A stretch of 7,545 nt of DNA from Nitrospirota bacterium (lineage in GTDB: Bacteria > Nitrospirota > Nitrospiria > Nitrospirales > UBA8639). The stretch covers positions 1 through 7,545 of the forward strand of contig JAOUNC010000133.1 in assembly GCA_029881175.1 (NCBI GenBank). The letters run 5' to 3'. The number at the start of each line of letters is the position of its first letter. Position 1 is the stretch's first letter. The notes under the pieces are model-generated. The model searched no databases. It was not told the origin of the DNA and worked only from the letters and a program-made list of their open reading frames with translations. The translations under genes were made by a program, and so were the position numbers. This document shows positions 1-6,291 of the stretch, piece after piece.

Positions 1-1
1 G

Positions 2-613
2 ATCAAATCGTCGCTCGCCCTTCAAAACGGGCAGCACACCACCGCCCTCGCTGTTCAACGGGCCTTTCTCCACGCCGCACATAGTTTCTATAGGACACGA
101 GAGTTATCCCCGATTACCAAAGAAGTTCTCATTCGCTGGGAATCCGTCCTCAATCAATTGGAGCAAGATCCGGCAACGCTGGAACGAGAAATTGATTGGG
201 TCGCAAAACGCAGGCTGATTGAGACCTATATGGATCGGAAGCGCTGCTCGTGGCAAGACTCGCGCGTTGCCATGATGGACTTACAATATCACGATGTGCG
301 TCCTGCCAAGGGCTTGTATTACACGTTAGAACGAACGGGGAAGATTGAACGGCTGACGCATGAGGAAGAAATCCAACGCGCAGGTCACACGGCTCCAGCC
401 CATACCCGTGCGTTTTTTCGTGGGGCCTGTCTCCAGCGATTCCCCCAACAGGTCTACGGCATGAGTTGGACATCAGTCCTGCTAGAATCAGGTGACCGCA
501 CAATTACCCGCATCCCCCTCATGGATCCATATCGGGGCACGCAATCACTCACGCAAGAATTATTGCAGGACATTGGCTCAGTAGATCAGCTATTATCCCG
601 TCTTGCCCGATAA
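2..613 (+). CDS. dop: Pup deamidase/depupylase Dop, C-terminal part (5' end outside window)
   Basis: The reading frame is open from base 2 to the TAA at 611-613, giving 203 residues of a protein that begins upstream. Dop is a cytosolic glutamine-synthetase-fold enzyme. It deamidates Pup-type modifiers ending in Gln and cleaves them from substrate lysines. The part seen is the end of the large domain (TALAVQRAFLHAA near residues 14-26) plus the family's C-terminal region: EIDWVAKRRL at about 63-72, DLQYHDVR at 93-100 and an HTRAFFRG stretch near 134-141. The closing IPLMDPYRGT (171-180) is the Dop-type ending, whereas PafA ends with a DWTYLKLN...CMDPF pattern, so I call Dop rather than PafA. 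The ATP-binding and catalytic N-terminal half cannot be checked here. It lies 43 bases before prcB on the same strand, as in other Pup-proteasome loci, but with no pup gene in between. Confidence 0.9.
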   Translation: MKSSLALQNGQHTTALAVQRAFLHAAHSFYRTRELSPITKEVLIRWESVLNQLEQDPATLEREIDWVAKRRLIETYMDRKRCSWQDSRVAMMDLQYHDVRPAKGLYYTLERTGKIERLTHEEEIQRAGHTAPAHTRAFFRGACLQRFPQQVYGMSWTSVLLESGDRTITRIPLMDPYRGTQSLTQELLQDIGSVDQLLSRLAR

Positions 614-656
614 CCCTGGCTCTTTCAATAACACGGCAACGTAACCACAAGCCAAG

Positions 657-1496
657 ATGAATCCTGACCACATGCCATTCCCAAACTTCTCTTCTGATCC
701 CTGTTCAAGCTTTTATCAATTTCTGACAACACAGCGACCAGAACTTTTGCCCATGGCTCGATGGGGAGCGCTCCCTCCTCAACAAGGCACACACGAACTC
801 TCGGCTTCAACCCAATTTCCATCCTGGCCCCATGGCACCACCGTTCTCGCGTTCACTTACCAAAACGGCGTCTTAATCGCCGGAGATCGTCGTGCAACCG
901 AAGGGTTTCAAATTGCGTCCATTCGCATGGACAAAGTCTTTCAAACCGATGCGTTCTCAGCGATGGCCATTGCTGGGGCTGCCGGACCTTGTGTGGAAAT
1001 GGCCAAGCTCTTTCGAATCGAACTAGAACATTATGAAAAACTTGACGGGAAACCCCTCACATGTGAAGGCAAAGCCAATAGGCTGGGAGACATGGTCAAA
1101 GCCAATTTCCCCTTGGTCCTCCAAGGACTCGTGGTCATTCCCCTTTTTGTCGGATACGATCAGAAACGGAAAATCGGCCGCCTGTTTAAATATGACATTA
1201 CCGGTGGCCGGTATGAGGATGCCGAATTTCATGCAGTGGGCTCTGGAGGAAAAGATGCGAGAATGACATTGAAAGAACATTTCCGCAAACAGTTACCGGA
1301 AGATCACGCCATCCATCTCGCCATTCGAGCGTTAATCAATGCGGCAGAAGAAGATGTGGGAACCGGAGGGCCGGACTTGTTCCGCCGAATTTTCCCCACC
1401 GTTAAATTAGTCGACCCTGCTGGGGTTCGCGATGTCGAAGACACGCAACTCGCGTCAGTCTGCCAAGCTCTCATTCCGCAACAACGGGAATCCTAA
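657..1496 (+). CDS. prcB: 20S proteasome beta subunit PrcB with N-terminal propeptide
   Basis: Catalytic beta subunit of the cytosolic 20S core particle, an N-terminal-nucleophile threonine protease made as a proprotein. It has 279 residues. The HGTTVLAF segment places the autocleavage site between Gly60 and Thr61, leaving a 219-residue mature chain. Counted from Thr61 as 1, the family's catalytic residues fall exactly in place: Thr1, Asp17 (AGDRR, residue 77) and Lys33 (residue 93). ELEHYEKLDGKPL and the TGGPDLFRRIFPT stretch near the end match actinobacterial PrcB closely. The 60-residue propeptide is proline- and serine-rich with no recognisable domain. The start is the first ATG of the frame. 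No good Shine-Dalgarno precedes it, and ATG 672 or 753 would only shorten the propeptide. It is followed after 3 bases by prcA, so the two are surely co-translated. Confidence 0.97.
   Translation: MNPDHMPFPNFSSDPCSSFYQFLTTQRPELLPMARWGALPPQQGTHELSASTQFPSWPHGTTVLAFTYQNGVLIAGDRRATEGFQIASIRMDKVFQTDAFSAMAIAGAAGPCVEMAKLFRIELEHYEKLDGKPLTCEGKANRLGDMVKANFPLVLQGLVVIPLFVGYDQKRKIGRLFKYDITGGRYEDAEFHAVGSGGKDARMTLKEHFRKQLPEDHAIHLAIRALINAAEEDVGTGGPDLFRRIFPTVKLVDPAGVRDVEDTQLASVCQALIPQQRES
1486..1490 (+). promoter_or_regulatory. Ribosome binding site of prcA inside the end of prcB
   Basis: GGGAA lies 9 bases before the prcA ATG and within the last codons of prcB. It is a modest Shine-Dalgarno. With the 3-base intergenic gap, it suggests prcA is translated partly by ribosomes finishing prcB, which would help keep alpha and beta subunits in equal amounts. 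Confidence 0.45.
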
Positions 1497-1499
1497 ACC

Positions 1500-2183
1500 A
1501 TGCCCATGCCCTTCTACGTCTCCCCCGAGCAAATGATGCAAGACCGGGCGGAATATGCCAAAAAAGGCATCGCCAAAGGTCGATCAATCATCGCCATGGA
1601 ATATGACCAGGGTGTGTTGCTCGTCGCGGACAATCCCAGTACATCGCTCTTTAAAATTTCAGAGGTCTATGATTGCATAGCGCTGTCTGGAGCCGGCCGA
1701 TACAGCGAGTTCGAAAACCTGAGGAAAGCCGGCATCCAGCATGCCGATGTGAAAGGCATGATGTACAGCCGGGAAGATGTGACGGCGCGCTCATTAGCCA
1801 ATGGCTATTCGCAAATTTTAGGCACCATCTTTAGCCAGGAAATGAAGCCCTACGAGGTCGAACTTCTTCTGGCGCAAGTTGGCGAAACCCCAGAAGGCAA
1901 TGAACTCTATCGCATCACCTTTGATGGCAGCATTATCGATGAACACAACTTCGCCGCCATTGGTGGACGATCCGAGCCCATCTTGACCTTTCTCCGCAAG
2001 GAAATCTCCGTCACCTGCCCTTCCCTCAAAACCGCCTTACATCTTTGCCAACAAGCATTTGAAAAAAGTGCCGATCCTCGATCAGGACTAGACGGGCTAG
2101 AAGTCGCCCTGTTAGACCGAACACGCTCCGGTCGGAAATTTCGCCGTGTAGACACCTCACAAGCCTCTGAACTGCTTTCCTAA
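1500..2183 (+). CDS. prcA: 20S proteasome alpha subunit PrcA
   Basis: Non-catalytic alpha subunit that forms the outer heptameric rings and the substrate gate of the 20S core. The 227-residue protein starts MPMPFYVSPEQMMQDR and continues AKKGIAKGRS, which is the conserved N-terminal gate and helix H0 region of bacterial PrcA. Other family stretches are NPSTSLFKISEVYD (about 45-58), the GAGRYSEFENLRKAGIQ region, LGTIFSQEMKPYEVEL and ELYRITFDGS. As expected for an alpha subunit there is no processed N-terminal threonine. The C terminus stops soon after the FRRV segment (ending ELLS), so it lacks the extra acidic tail of mycobacterial PrcA, which is about 20 residues longer. The ATG is 3 bases after the prcB stop. 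The downstream neighbour pafA follows after a 140-base leader-like gap. Confidence 0.97.
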   Translation: MPMPFYVSPEQMMQDRAEYAKKGIAKGRSIIAMEYDQGVLLVADNPSTSLFKISEVYDCIALSGAGRYSEFENLRKAGIQHADVKGMMYSREDVTARSLANGYSQILGTIFSQEMKPYEVELLLAQVGETPEGNELYRITFDGSIIDEHNFAAIGGRSEPILTFLRKEISVTCPSLKTALHLCQQAFEKSADPRSGLDGLEVALLDRTRSGRKFRRVDTSQASELLS

Positions 2184-2195
2184 GGTCTTCGCGTT

Positions 2196-2318
2196 CCTTC
2201 TGCCTGGCTTCCCCTCCCTCTCAGGTTGAACATTCCTAAACAGGGGTGTATTCTGACTCAAAGGCTGGTCACAGACCCCGCAGTTCCCCAAACCGTACTC
2301 GGATGACGAGTCAGAAGG
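2196..2318 (+). promoter_or_regulatory. Possible translational control leader before pafA
   Basis: The prcA-pafA gap contains two segments that can pair with the pafA Shine-Dalgarno region. TTCTGACTC at 2251-2259 is a perfect 9-base match to the reverse complement of GAGTCAGAA at 2308-2316. CCTTCTG at 2196-2202 is a perfect 7-base match to the reverse complement of CAGAAGG at 2312-2318. The two pairings use overlapping 3' arms and so exclude each other. A small GGTC-ACA-GACC hairpin (2267-2277) sits in the loop of the first. The stretch 2186-2222 is strongly pyrimidine-rich, which makes a chance match of the second arm easier. Sequence complementarity is seen; any regulatory role is inference. 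Confidence 0.3.
2313..2318 (+). promoter_or_regulatory. Ribosome binding site of pafA (decides the start codon)
   Basis: AGAAGG with 5 bases to the ATG at 2324 is the best Shine-Dalgarno in this gap. It supports the start at 2324 over the in-frame GTG at 2246 and the ATG at 2303. The site overlaps the 3' arms of the inverted repeats described for the leader. Confidence 0.6.
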
Positions 2319-2323
2319 CGGAC

Positions 2324-3700
2324 ATGATCAAGCGAATTGTTGGCCTCGAATGCGAATACGGGCTCACGTTTTCTCCAACTGGACGTGTCTATCTTCCTGT
2401 TGAAAAAATCCTCGGATACATCTTTGAAGGGCTCATCCCCAATAGCTGGCCCTCAAACGCCTTCCTCACCAACGGCGCACGGTTTTACCAAGATACGGGC
2501 TGCCATCCTGAATATTCGACACCCGAATGCGACGATCTCATTGACTTAGTCATTCATGACAAAGCGGGTGAACGGATTCTGGAAAGTTGCCTGCCAATTG
2601 CCGAAGAACGTTTACGGGAAGAGGGACTGTCCGGGGACATCTTTATCTTTAAAAACAATACCGATTCACTCGGCAACACCTACGGTTCGCATGAAAATTT
2701 TCTCATGCGGCGCGATGTCGACTTCTGGAAAGTCAGCGAACAACTCATTCCGTTTTTCGTCACACGCCAAATTTATTCGGGCGCCGGGAAAATTCTCAAA
2801 GTTTCAGGAAAATCGCAATTTTTCATTTCTCAACGGGCGCAACATATTCACGAAAAAACCTCCTCATCCACCACCTCGTCCCGCAGTATCATCAACACCC
2901 GCGACGAACCCCATTCCGATGCCGAGAAATTCCGCCGTCTGCATATCATCCTTGGCGATTCCAATATGTCGGAATTCTCCACGTATTTAAAAGTGGGCAC
3001 TGCCATGATCGTGTTGTCCATGATTGAAGACGGATACAGCATTCCCAACATCGAACTAGAAGAGCCTGTCAAAGCCATCCGGGATATTTCCCGTGATCCG
3101 ACCTTAACCAAAACCGTCAGACTCGAAAACGGACGAGAACTCACCGCTCTGGACATTCAACAGATATTTTGGGAACGGGCGGGAGATTATCTCCACGCAC
3201 AACCCCCTCATAAAATATTTGCCGAAATTCATGAAGAATGGGGACGGGTCTTGCGCACGCTGGCGCATTCTCCTATGCAATTGGCCAGAGAAATCGACTG
3301 GATTACCAAAAAATGGCTCATGGAGAATTATATGGCCAACAAGTCATGCGGATGGGACGACCCACGATTGAGTATGATGGACCTCCAGTACCATGACATC
3401 AATCGAAAACGAGGGCTCTTTTATCTCCTCGCCGAGCGACAGGGCATTCGAAAGCTTGTGGATGAGGATGCGATTGAACAAGCCAAAACAACCCCCCCAC
3501 AAACCACACGCGCCAAAGTTCGCGGAGACTTCATCCGATTTGCCCGAGCCAAAAATCGGTCGTATACTGTGGATTGGACCTATCTCAAACTCAACGGATA
3601 TTGGGAGGAAACGATCCTCTGCATGGATCCCTTCTGTCCGTTTAACGCCAGGGTTGACGAATTATTAAGCCAAGTCCCCCACAACCGCCTCTATCCATGA
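2324..3700 (+). CDS. pafA: Pup--protein ligase PafA
   Basis: ATP-dependent ligase that joins the C-terminal glutamate of a Pup-type modifier to substrate lysines, marking them for the proteasome; cytosolic, glutamine-synthetase fold. The chosen start gives 458 residues, the usual family length, beginning MIKRIVGLECEYG. Glu9 (Mg/ATP binding) and the catalytic Asp57 (NGARFYQDTGCHPEY) fall at the same positions as in M. tuberculosis PafA. Further conserved stretches are FKNNTDSLGNTYGSHEN (109-125), INTRDEPHSDAEKFRRLH (190-207), GDSNMSE (211-217), EIDWITKKWL (323-332) and DLQYHDI (353-359). The ending VDWTYLKLN...CMDPF is PafA-type and separates it from the upstream dop. The frame stays open to a GTG at 2246, but that N-terminal extension resembles nothing in the family. 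The stop codon overlaps the ATG of the next gene by 4 bases. Confidence 0.96.
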   Translation: MIKRIVGLECEYGLTFSPTGRVYLPVEKILGYIFEGLIPNSWPSNAFLTNGARFYQDTGCHPEYSTPECDDLIDLVIHDKAGERILESCLPIAEERLREEGLSGDIFIFKNNTDSLGNTYGSHENFLMRRDVDFWKVSEQLIPFFVTRQIYSGAGKILKVSGKSQFFISQRAQHIHEKTSSSTTSSRSIINTRDEPHSDAEKFRRLHIILGDSNMSEFSTYLKVGTAMIVLSMIEDGYSIPNIELEEPVKAIRDISRDPTLTKTVRLENGRELTALDIQQIFWERAGDYLHAQPPHKIFAEIHEEWGRVLRTLAHSPMQLAREIDWITKKWLMENYMANKSCGWDDPRLSMMDLQYHDINRKRGLFYLLAERQGIRKLVDEDAIEQAKTTPPQTTRAKVRGDFIRFARAKNRSYTVDWTYLKLNGYWEETILCMDPFCPFNARVDELLSQVPHNRLYP

Positions 3701-4629
3701 GGATTCGGCCAATTCAAACACCAACCACATCAACTCGTTTCACCAGGCAATCGCTGCTGATCCTCTGTTTCCTGATTATGAGTATATTCCCCATCCAGGT
3801 TGTCCCAAGCGCGGAACATCATCATTCGGAAAAAGATGCCCAATTCAGGGGCAAACAAGGTGAAGTACTGTGGATCGAAGTTCCTGTGAACAATCCACAG
3901 GCTCAGGTTAGCGGCACCCTCTTTAAACGCCATATCCCCTTTTTCCCTCTTACCGATACCCGCTTTGCAGCCATCGTCGGCCTCGACATGCAAGATCCGC
4001 CAGGCGTGCAAAACATGAGCATCACTATACAGACCACGGAAAAGACGGATCACCTGACTTACGCCGTCAACATCGTCAAAGAAGACTATGCGGTCCAACA
4101 CCTCACATTACCCAAAAATAAGGTAGATCTCGATGCCAAGACCTTAAAGCGTGTCCGGCTCGAACAACAAGAAATGTCCAAGGCGTTCCTTCACATCGGC
4201 ACACAACCCTTATGGACAAGCGCCTTCCTTGAGCCAATCCAAGGAACCGTCACCGGACGATTTGGCAGTCGTCGCGTCATCAATGGACAAACCAAACGCC
4301 CACATTCGGGAGAAGACATCGCCGCCCCACAGGGAACGCCGGTGCATGCCATGAACACGGGCACCGTTGCGGCCACGATGGACCATTTCTTTTCAGGCAA
4401 AGGAGTCGTCATCGATCACGGACTTGGATTGTTTTCCATGTATTTTCATTTATCCGCCATAGACGTTCAGACTGGCCAAGCCGTCAATAAAGGAGAACCT
4501 GTGGGGAAAGTCGGTGCCACAGGAAGGGCCACCGGCCCTCATCTGCATTGGGGCATTCGCCTCAACGGGGCCCGCGTCAATCCCTACGCACTCACAGCCC
4601 TCCCTCTCGATATGAAGGGGAGACCGTAA
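3697..4629 (+). CDS. Secreted M23 (LytM-type) zinc metallopeptidase
   Basis: Probable cell-wall endopeptidase acting on peptidoglycan cross-links outside the cytoplasmic membrane. The 310-residue protein has a Sec signal peptide: basic start, hydrophobic core at about 19-36, likely cleavage near Ala39. A beta-rich N-terminal region of unknown role spans about 50-130, then a short basic and Glu/Gln-rich linker. The M23 domain occupies about 180-300. Zinc ligands His203 and Asp207 (HSGED) and His284 of the HLH motif are present, as is the catalytic His251 (YFHLS) and His282, so it should be active rather than a degenerate LytM factor. The cysteine in the hydrophobic core is not in a good lipobox. 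The ATG lies inside the pafA stop (ATGA) with no Shine-Dalgarno of its own, so translation is probably coupled to pafA. The true peptide substrate cannot be read from sequence. Confidence 0.92.
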   Translation: MRIRPIQTPTTSTRFTRQSLLILCFLIMSIFPIQVVPSAEHHHSEKDAQFRGKQGEVLWIEVPVNNPQAQVSGTLFKRHIPFFPLTDTRFAAIVGLDMQDPPGVQNMSITIQTTEKTDHLTYAVNIVKEDYAVQHLTLPKNKVDLDAKTLKRVRLEQQEMSKAFLHIGTQPLWTSAFLEPIQGTVTGRFGSRRVINGQTKRPHSGEDIAAPQGTPVHAMNTGTVAATMDHFFSGKGVVIDHGLGLFSMYFHLSAIDVQTGQAVNKGEPVGKVGATGRATGPHLHWGIRLNGARVNPYALTALPLDMKGRP

Positions 4630-4659
4630 GCCTGCTTCACGGGTCACTCTTGAGCCACC

Positions 4660-5235
4660 ATGCAGTATCTCTGTGTCTTTTGCGGATCCAGCTCCGGAAT
4701 CCATCAAGAATATTCGATGATCGCCCAACAGTTAGGACACATTCTCGTCAGGCATGGATTCGGCTTAGTCTATGGAGGCGGGAATATTGGATTAATGGGA
4801 ATCTTGGCCTCAACGGTCCTTGAGGCAGGAGGGAAAGTCATCGGCATTATCCCAAGGCAACTCGCGGACAAAGAACTTTTGCATACCCAACTCACCACCA
4901 CTCATATCGTCGAGACCATGCACGAACGCAAAGCCCTAATGGCCGAGCTATCTTCTGGATTTATCACCTTACCTGGTGGATTTGGGACGCTGGAGGAATG
5001 CTGCGAAATGCTCACGTGGGCCCAACTCGCTATCCATGAAAAACCTTGCGGCATCTTAAATGGTTTGGGGTTTTTTGATGGCCTCCTGGGTTTCCTTGAC
5101 CATCAAGTCAATCAGGGATTTGTCACCCCTTACAATCGAGCACTTCTTTTAGAAGCAACCGATCCCGAAACATTACTCGCGCTGATGAAACCGCAGCTCA
5201 ACCTCCGACCAGCACCACGGGCTGAGTTAGGCTAA
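4660..5235 (+). CDS. LOG-family cytokinin riboside 5'-monophosphate phosphoribohydrolase
   Basis: Rossmann-fold enzyme of the LOG (lonely guy) family that cleaves nucleoside 5'-monophosphates, releasing the free base (a cytokinin or adenine) and ribose 5-phosphate. At 191 residues it has the usual family length. The family motifs are complete: CGSSSG at 8-13, GGGNIGLMG at 39-47, MHERKA at 87-92 and PGGFGTLEE at 105-113, where Arg90 and Glu112 are the expected active-site residues. These favour LOG over the merely related molybdopterin-binding or DprA-like folds. It begins 30 bases after the M23 gene on the same strand with only a weak ribosome site, so it may share the proteasome transcript. 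Its stop overlaps the end of the convergent gene by 4 bases. Older databases may call it a lysine decarboxylase, which is wrong for this family. Confidence 0.93.
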   Translation: MQYLCVFCGSSSGIHQEYSMIAQQLGHILVRHGFGLVYGGGNIGLMGILASTVLEAGGKVIGIIPRQLADKELLHTQLTTTHIVETMHERKALMAELSSGFITLPGGFGTLEECCEMLTWAQLAIHEKPCGILNGLGFFDGLLGFLDHQVNQGFVTPYNRALLLEATDPETLLALMKPQLNLRPAPRAELG

Positions 5236-6002
5236 TAAGCCGCAGGTCGTGAGAGTGGGCGATTCGTCAACGATTCCATTGCACGAAGATTATCAAAGGC
5301 AAATGCCCCATCACCCATCGCCACTAATCCAAACTGCCCCCTGTCAAAAGATTGGTCATACACATCAATCAACAGATGGTGATCAAAAGAAATTTCGGTA
5401 AACTCCTTACTTACAATCGTTTGACGTTGAATACGAAGAAAATGCCATTCAGACGGCTCTAGGATGAGCGCTTCACGAGCCAATTCCGTCTCGTGCCCAT
5501 CTTTCACCACATAGGCCACCACTTCATTCGTTTTGGGTTCAACCACAACCGCATAAAAATTTTTGGCGTCTTGCACACCATACGCTAATCCCGCTTTGCC
5601 GGAAGGAGTTCCCAATCGCATCTTCATGCGAACCGAAAAATCAAAATATTGAGCTGTCTTCCCTTCCACCATCAACAACTGGTAACACGCGGCTTCCCCA
5701 CACGTCAGCTCTTGCTCAACGAGATTAGGCCGACTGGGCGTCGCATCACCCTCGTTGACCATCCACCATCCCTCCCCAGATGCAGCGCTCTCTAAGAGAA
5801 CAAACCCTTCAGGAATCGCGTGAAGGGCTGACGAATCAAACTGCCATTCTTCAAATAAAGGCGGAGTCGTTTTAAGCACTGGCTTGGGAAGTTCTTGAGG
5901 CTGATCGTCGGCAAAGGCCACAAGAGGAAAACCAAAAAGACACAATCCAAGAACAAACCCGAACCATGGACGCCCACGAAACAACTGAAGTTCCCCACAC
6001 AT
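5232..6002 (-). CDS. Secreted protein with concanavalin A-like (LamG/DUF1080-type) beta-sandwich
   Basis: No specific function is recognised. From the preferred start the protein has 256 residues with a typical Sec signal: two arginines, a hydrophobic core GFVLGLCLFGFPLVAF, then cleavage before Asp-Asp-Gln. The rest reads as alternating beta strands: a DFSVRMKMRLG strand, GKAGLAYGVQDAKNFYAVVV, a WHFLRIQ strand, FDRGQFGLVAMGDGAFAFDNLR near the end. This is the pattern of concanavalin A-like domains found in DUF1080 and related carbohydrate-associated proteins. Two nearby cysteines (LTCGEAACYQ) could form a disulfide. I prefer the ATG ending at 6002 because AGGA lies 4 bases ahead and the signal peptide then has normal length. 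An in-frame ATG at 6069-6071, preceded by GGGGTGGGA, would add 23 polar residues and cannot be excluded. It converges on the LOG gene. Confidence 0.7.
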   Translation of the reverse strand: MCGELQLFRGRPWFGFVLGLCLFGFPLVAFADDQPQELPKPVLKTTPPLFEEWQFDSSALHAIPEGFVLLESAASGEGWWMVNEGDATPSRPNLVEQELTCGEAACYQLLMVEGKTAQYFDFSVRMKMRLGTPSGKAGLAYGVQDAKNFYAVVVEPKTNEVVAYVVKDGHETELAREALILEPSEWHFLRIQRQTIVSKEFTEISFDHHLLIDVYDQSFDRGQFGLVAMGDGAFAFDNLRAMESLTNRPLSRPAAY

Positions 6003-6071
6003 CCCATCCTGTTGCAATCTATAGGTTCGACTACTGTTATTCTGATCTTGGCTCAGCCTACCTAATGTCAT

Positions 6072-6291
6072 AAAATTCCCACCCCATTAAGATTTTCAAT
6101 AAAAAGCCAAGGCGCTCAAAAGAAAGAAATAATACGCATTCTCTTCTAACCTCGACCACCCCCTTTGTCGAGACAACAGCATCTAAAAAATTCAGCAAAC
6201 ACCTCTGGTCTCTTAGGGTAAACCTTGTGTGGGGGTGAGAGCAAATTGATCATGAATTGCCCTCCCTCGGGTGCCTTTGGTAGCGTAAATC
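6072..6291. promoter_or_regulatory. Divergent intergenic region between the secreted-protein gene and the TolC-type gene
   Basis: About 220 bases hold no plausible gene on either strand. Because the flanking genes point away from each other, promoters for both must lie here or in the adjacent coding ends. The half next to the minus-strand gene is A/T-rich with several A-tracts, consistent with promoter DNA. I could not pick out convincing sigma-70 -35/-10 pairs on either strand. An inverted repeat (6151-6172) and a partial palindrome around TGATCA (6241-6260) are the only structures I see. Confidence 0.4.
6151..6172. repeat. Short inverted repeat CTCGAC-N10-GTCGAG
   Basis: Perfect 6-base arms at 6151-6156 and 6167-6172 are separated by a 10-base pyrimidine-rich loop in the divergent intergenic region. 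There is no T-run on either side, so it is not a convincing terminator. An operator for a dimeric regulator is possible, but a repeat of this size is also expected by chance in a region this long. Confidence 0.3.

Noticed and set aside
150..503. 117-codon open frame antisense to dop
   Set aside because: It is a shadow of the dop coding frame, whose conserved Dop residues explain the sequence; there is no ribosome site or recognisable protein.
614..656. Possible pup/UBact gene between dop and prcB
   Set aside because: The gap is only 43 bases and contains no reading frame for a modifier of about 60 residues.
2246..2323. In-frame GTG at 2246 that would extend PafA by 26 residues
   Set aside because: The extension has no resemblance to the family N terminus. 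The ATG at 2324 has a good AGAAGG site and aligns exactly with known PafA starts, with Asp57 at the family position.
2556..2990. 144-codon open frame overlapping pafA on the same strand
   Set aside because: It lies wholly inside a strongly conserved pafA segment in another frame, and its product is low-complexity Pro/Ser/Asn-rich with no recognisable domain.
3730..4101. 123-codon open frame antisense to the M23 gene
   Set aside because: It is opposite a well-supported secreted peptidase and shows no domain or signal of its own.
5230..5241. GGCT-AATA-AGCC hairpin at the LOG/secreted-protein junction as a terminator
   Set aside because: The stem is only four base pairs and neither strand has a following T-run.
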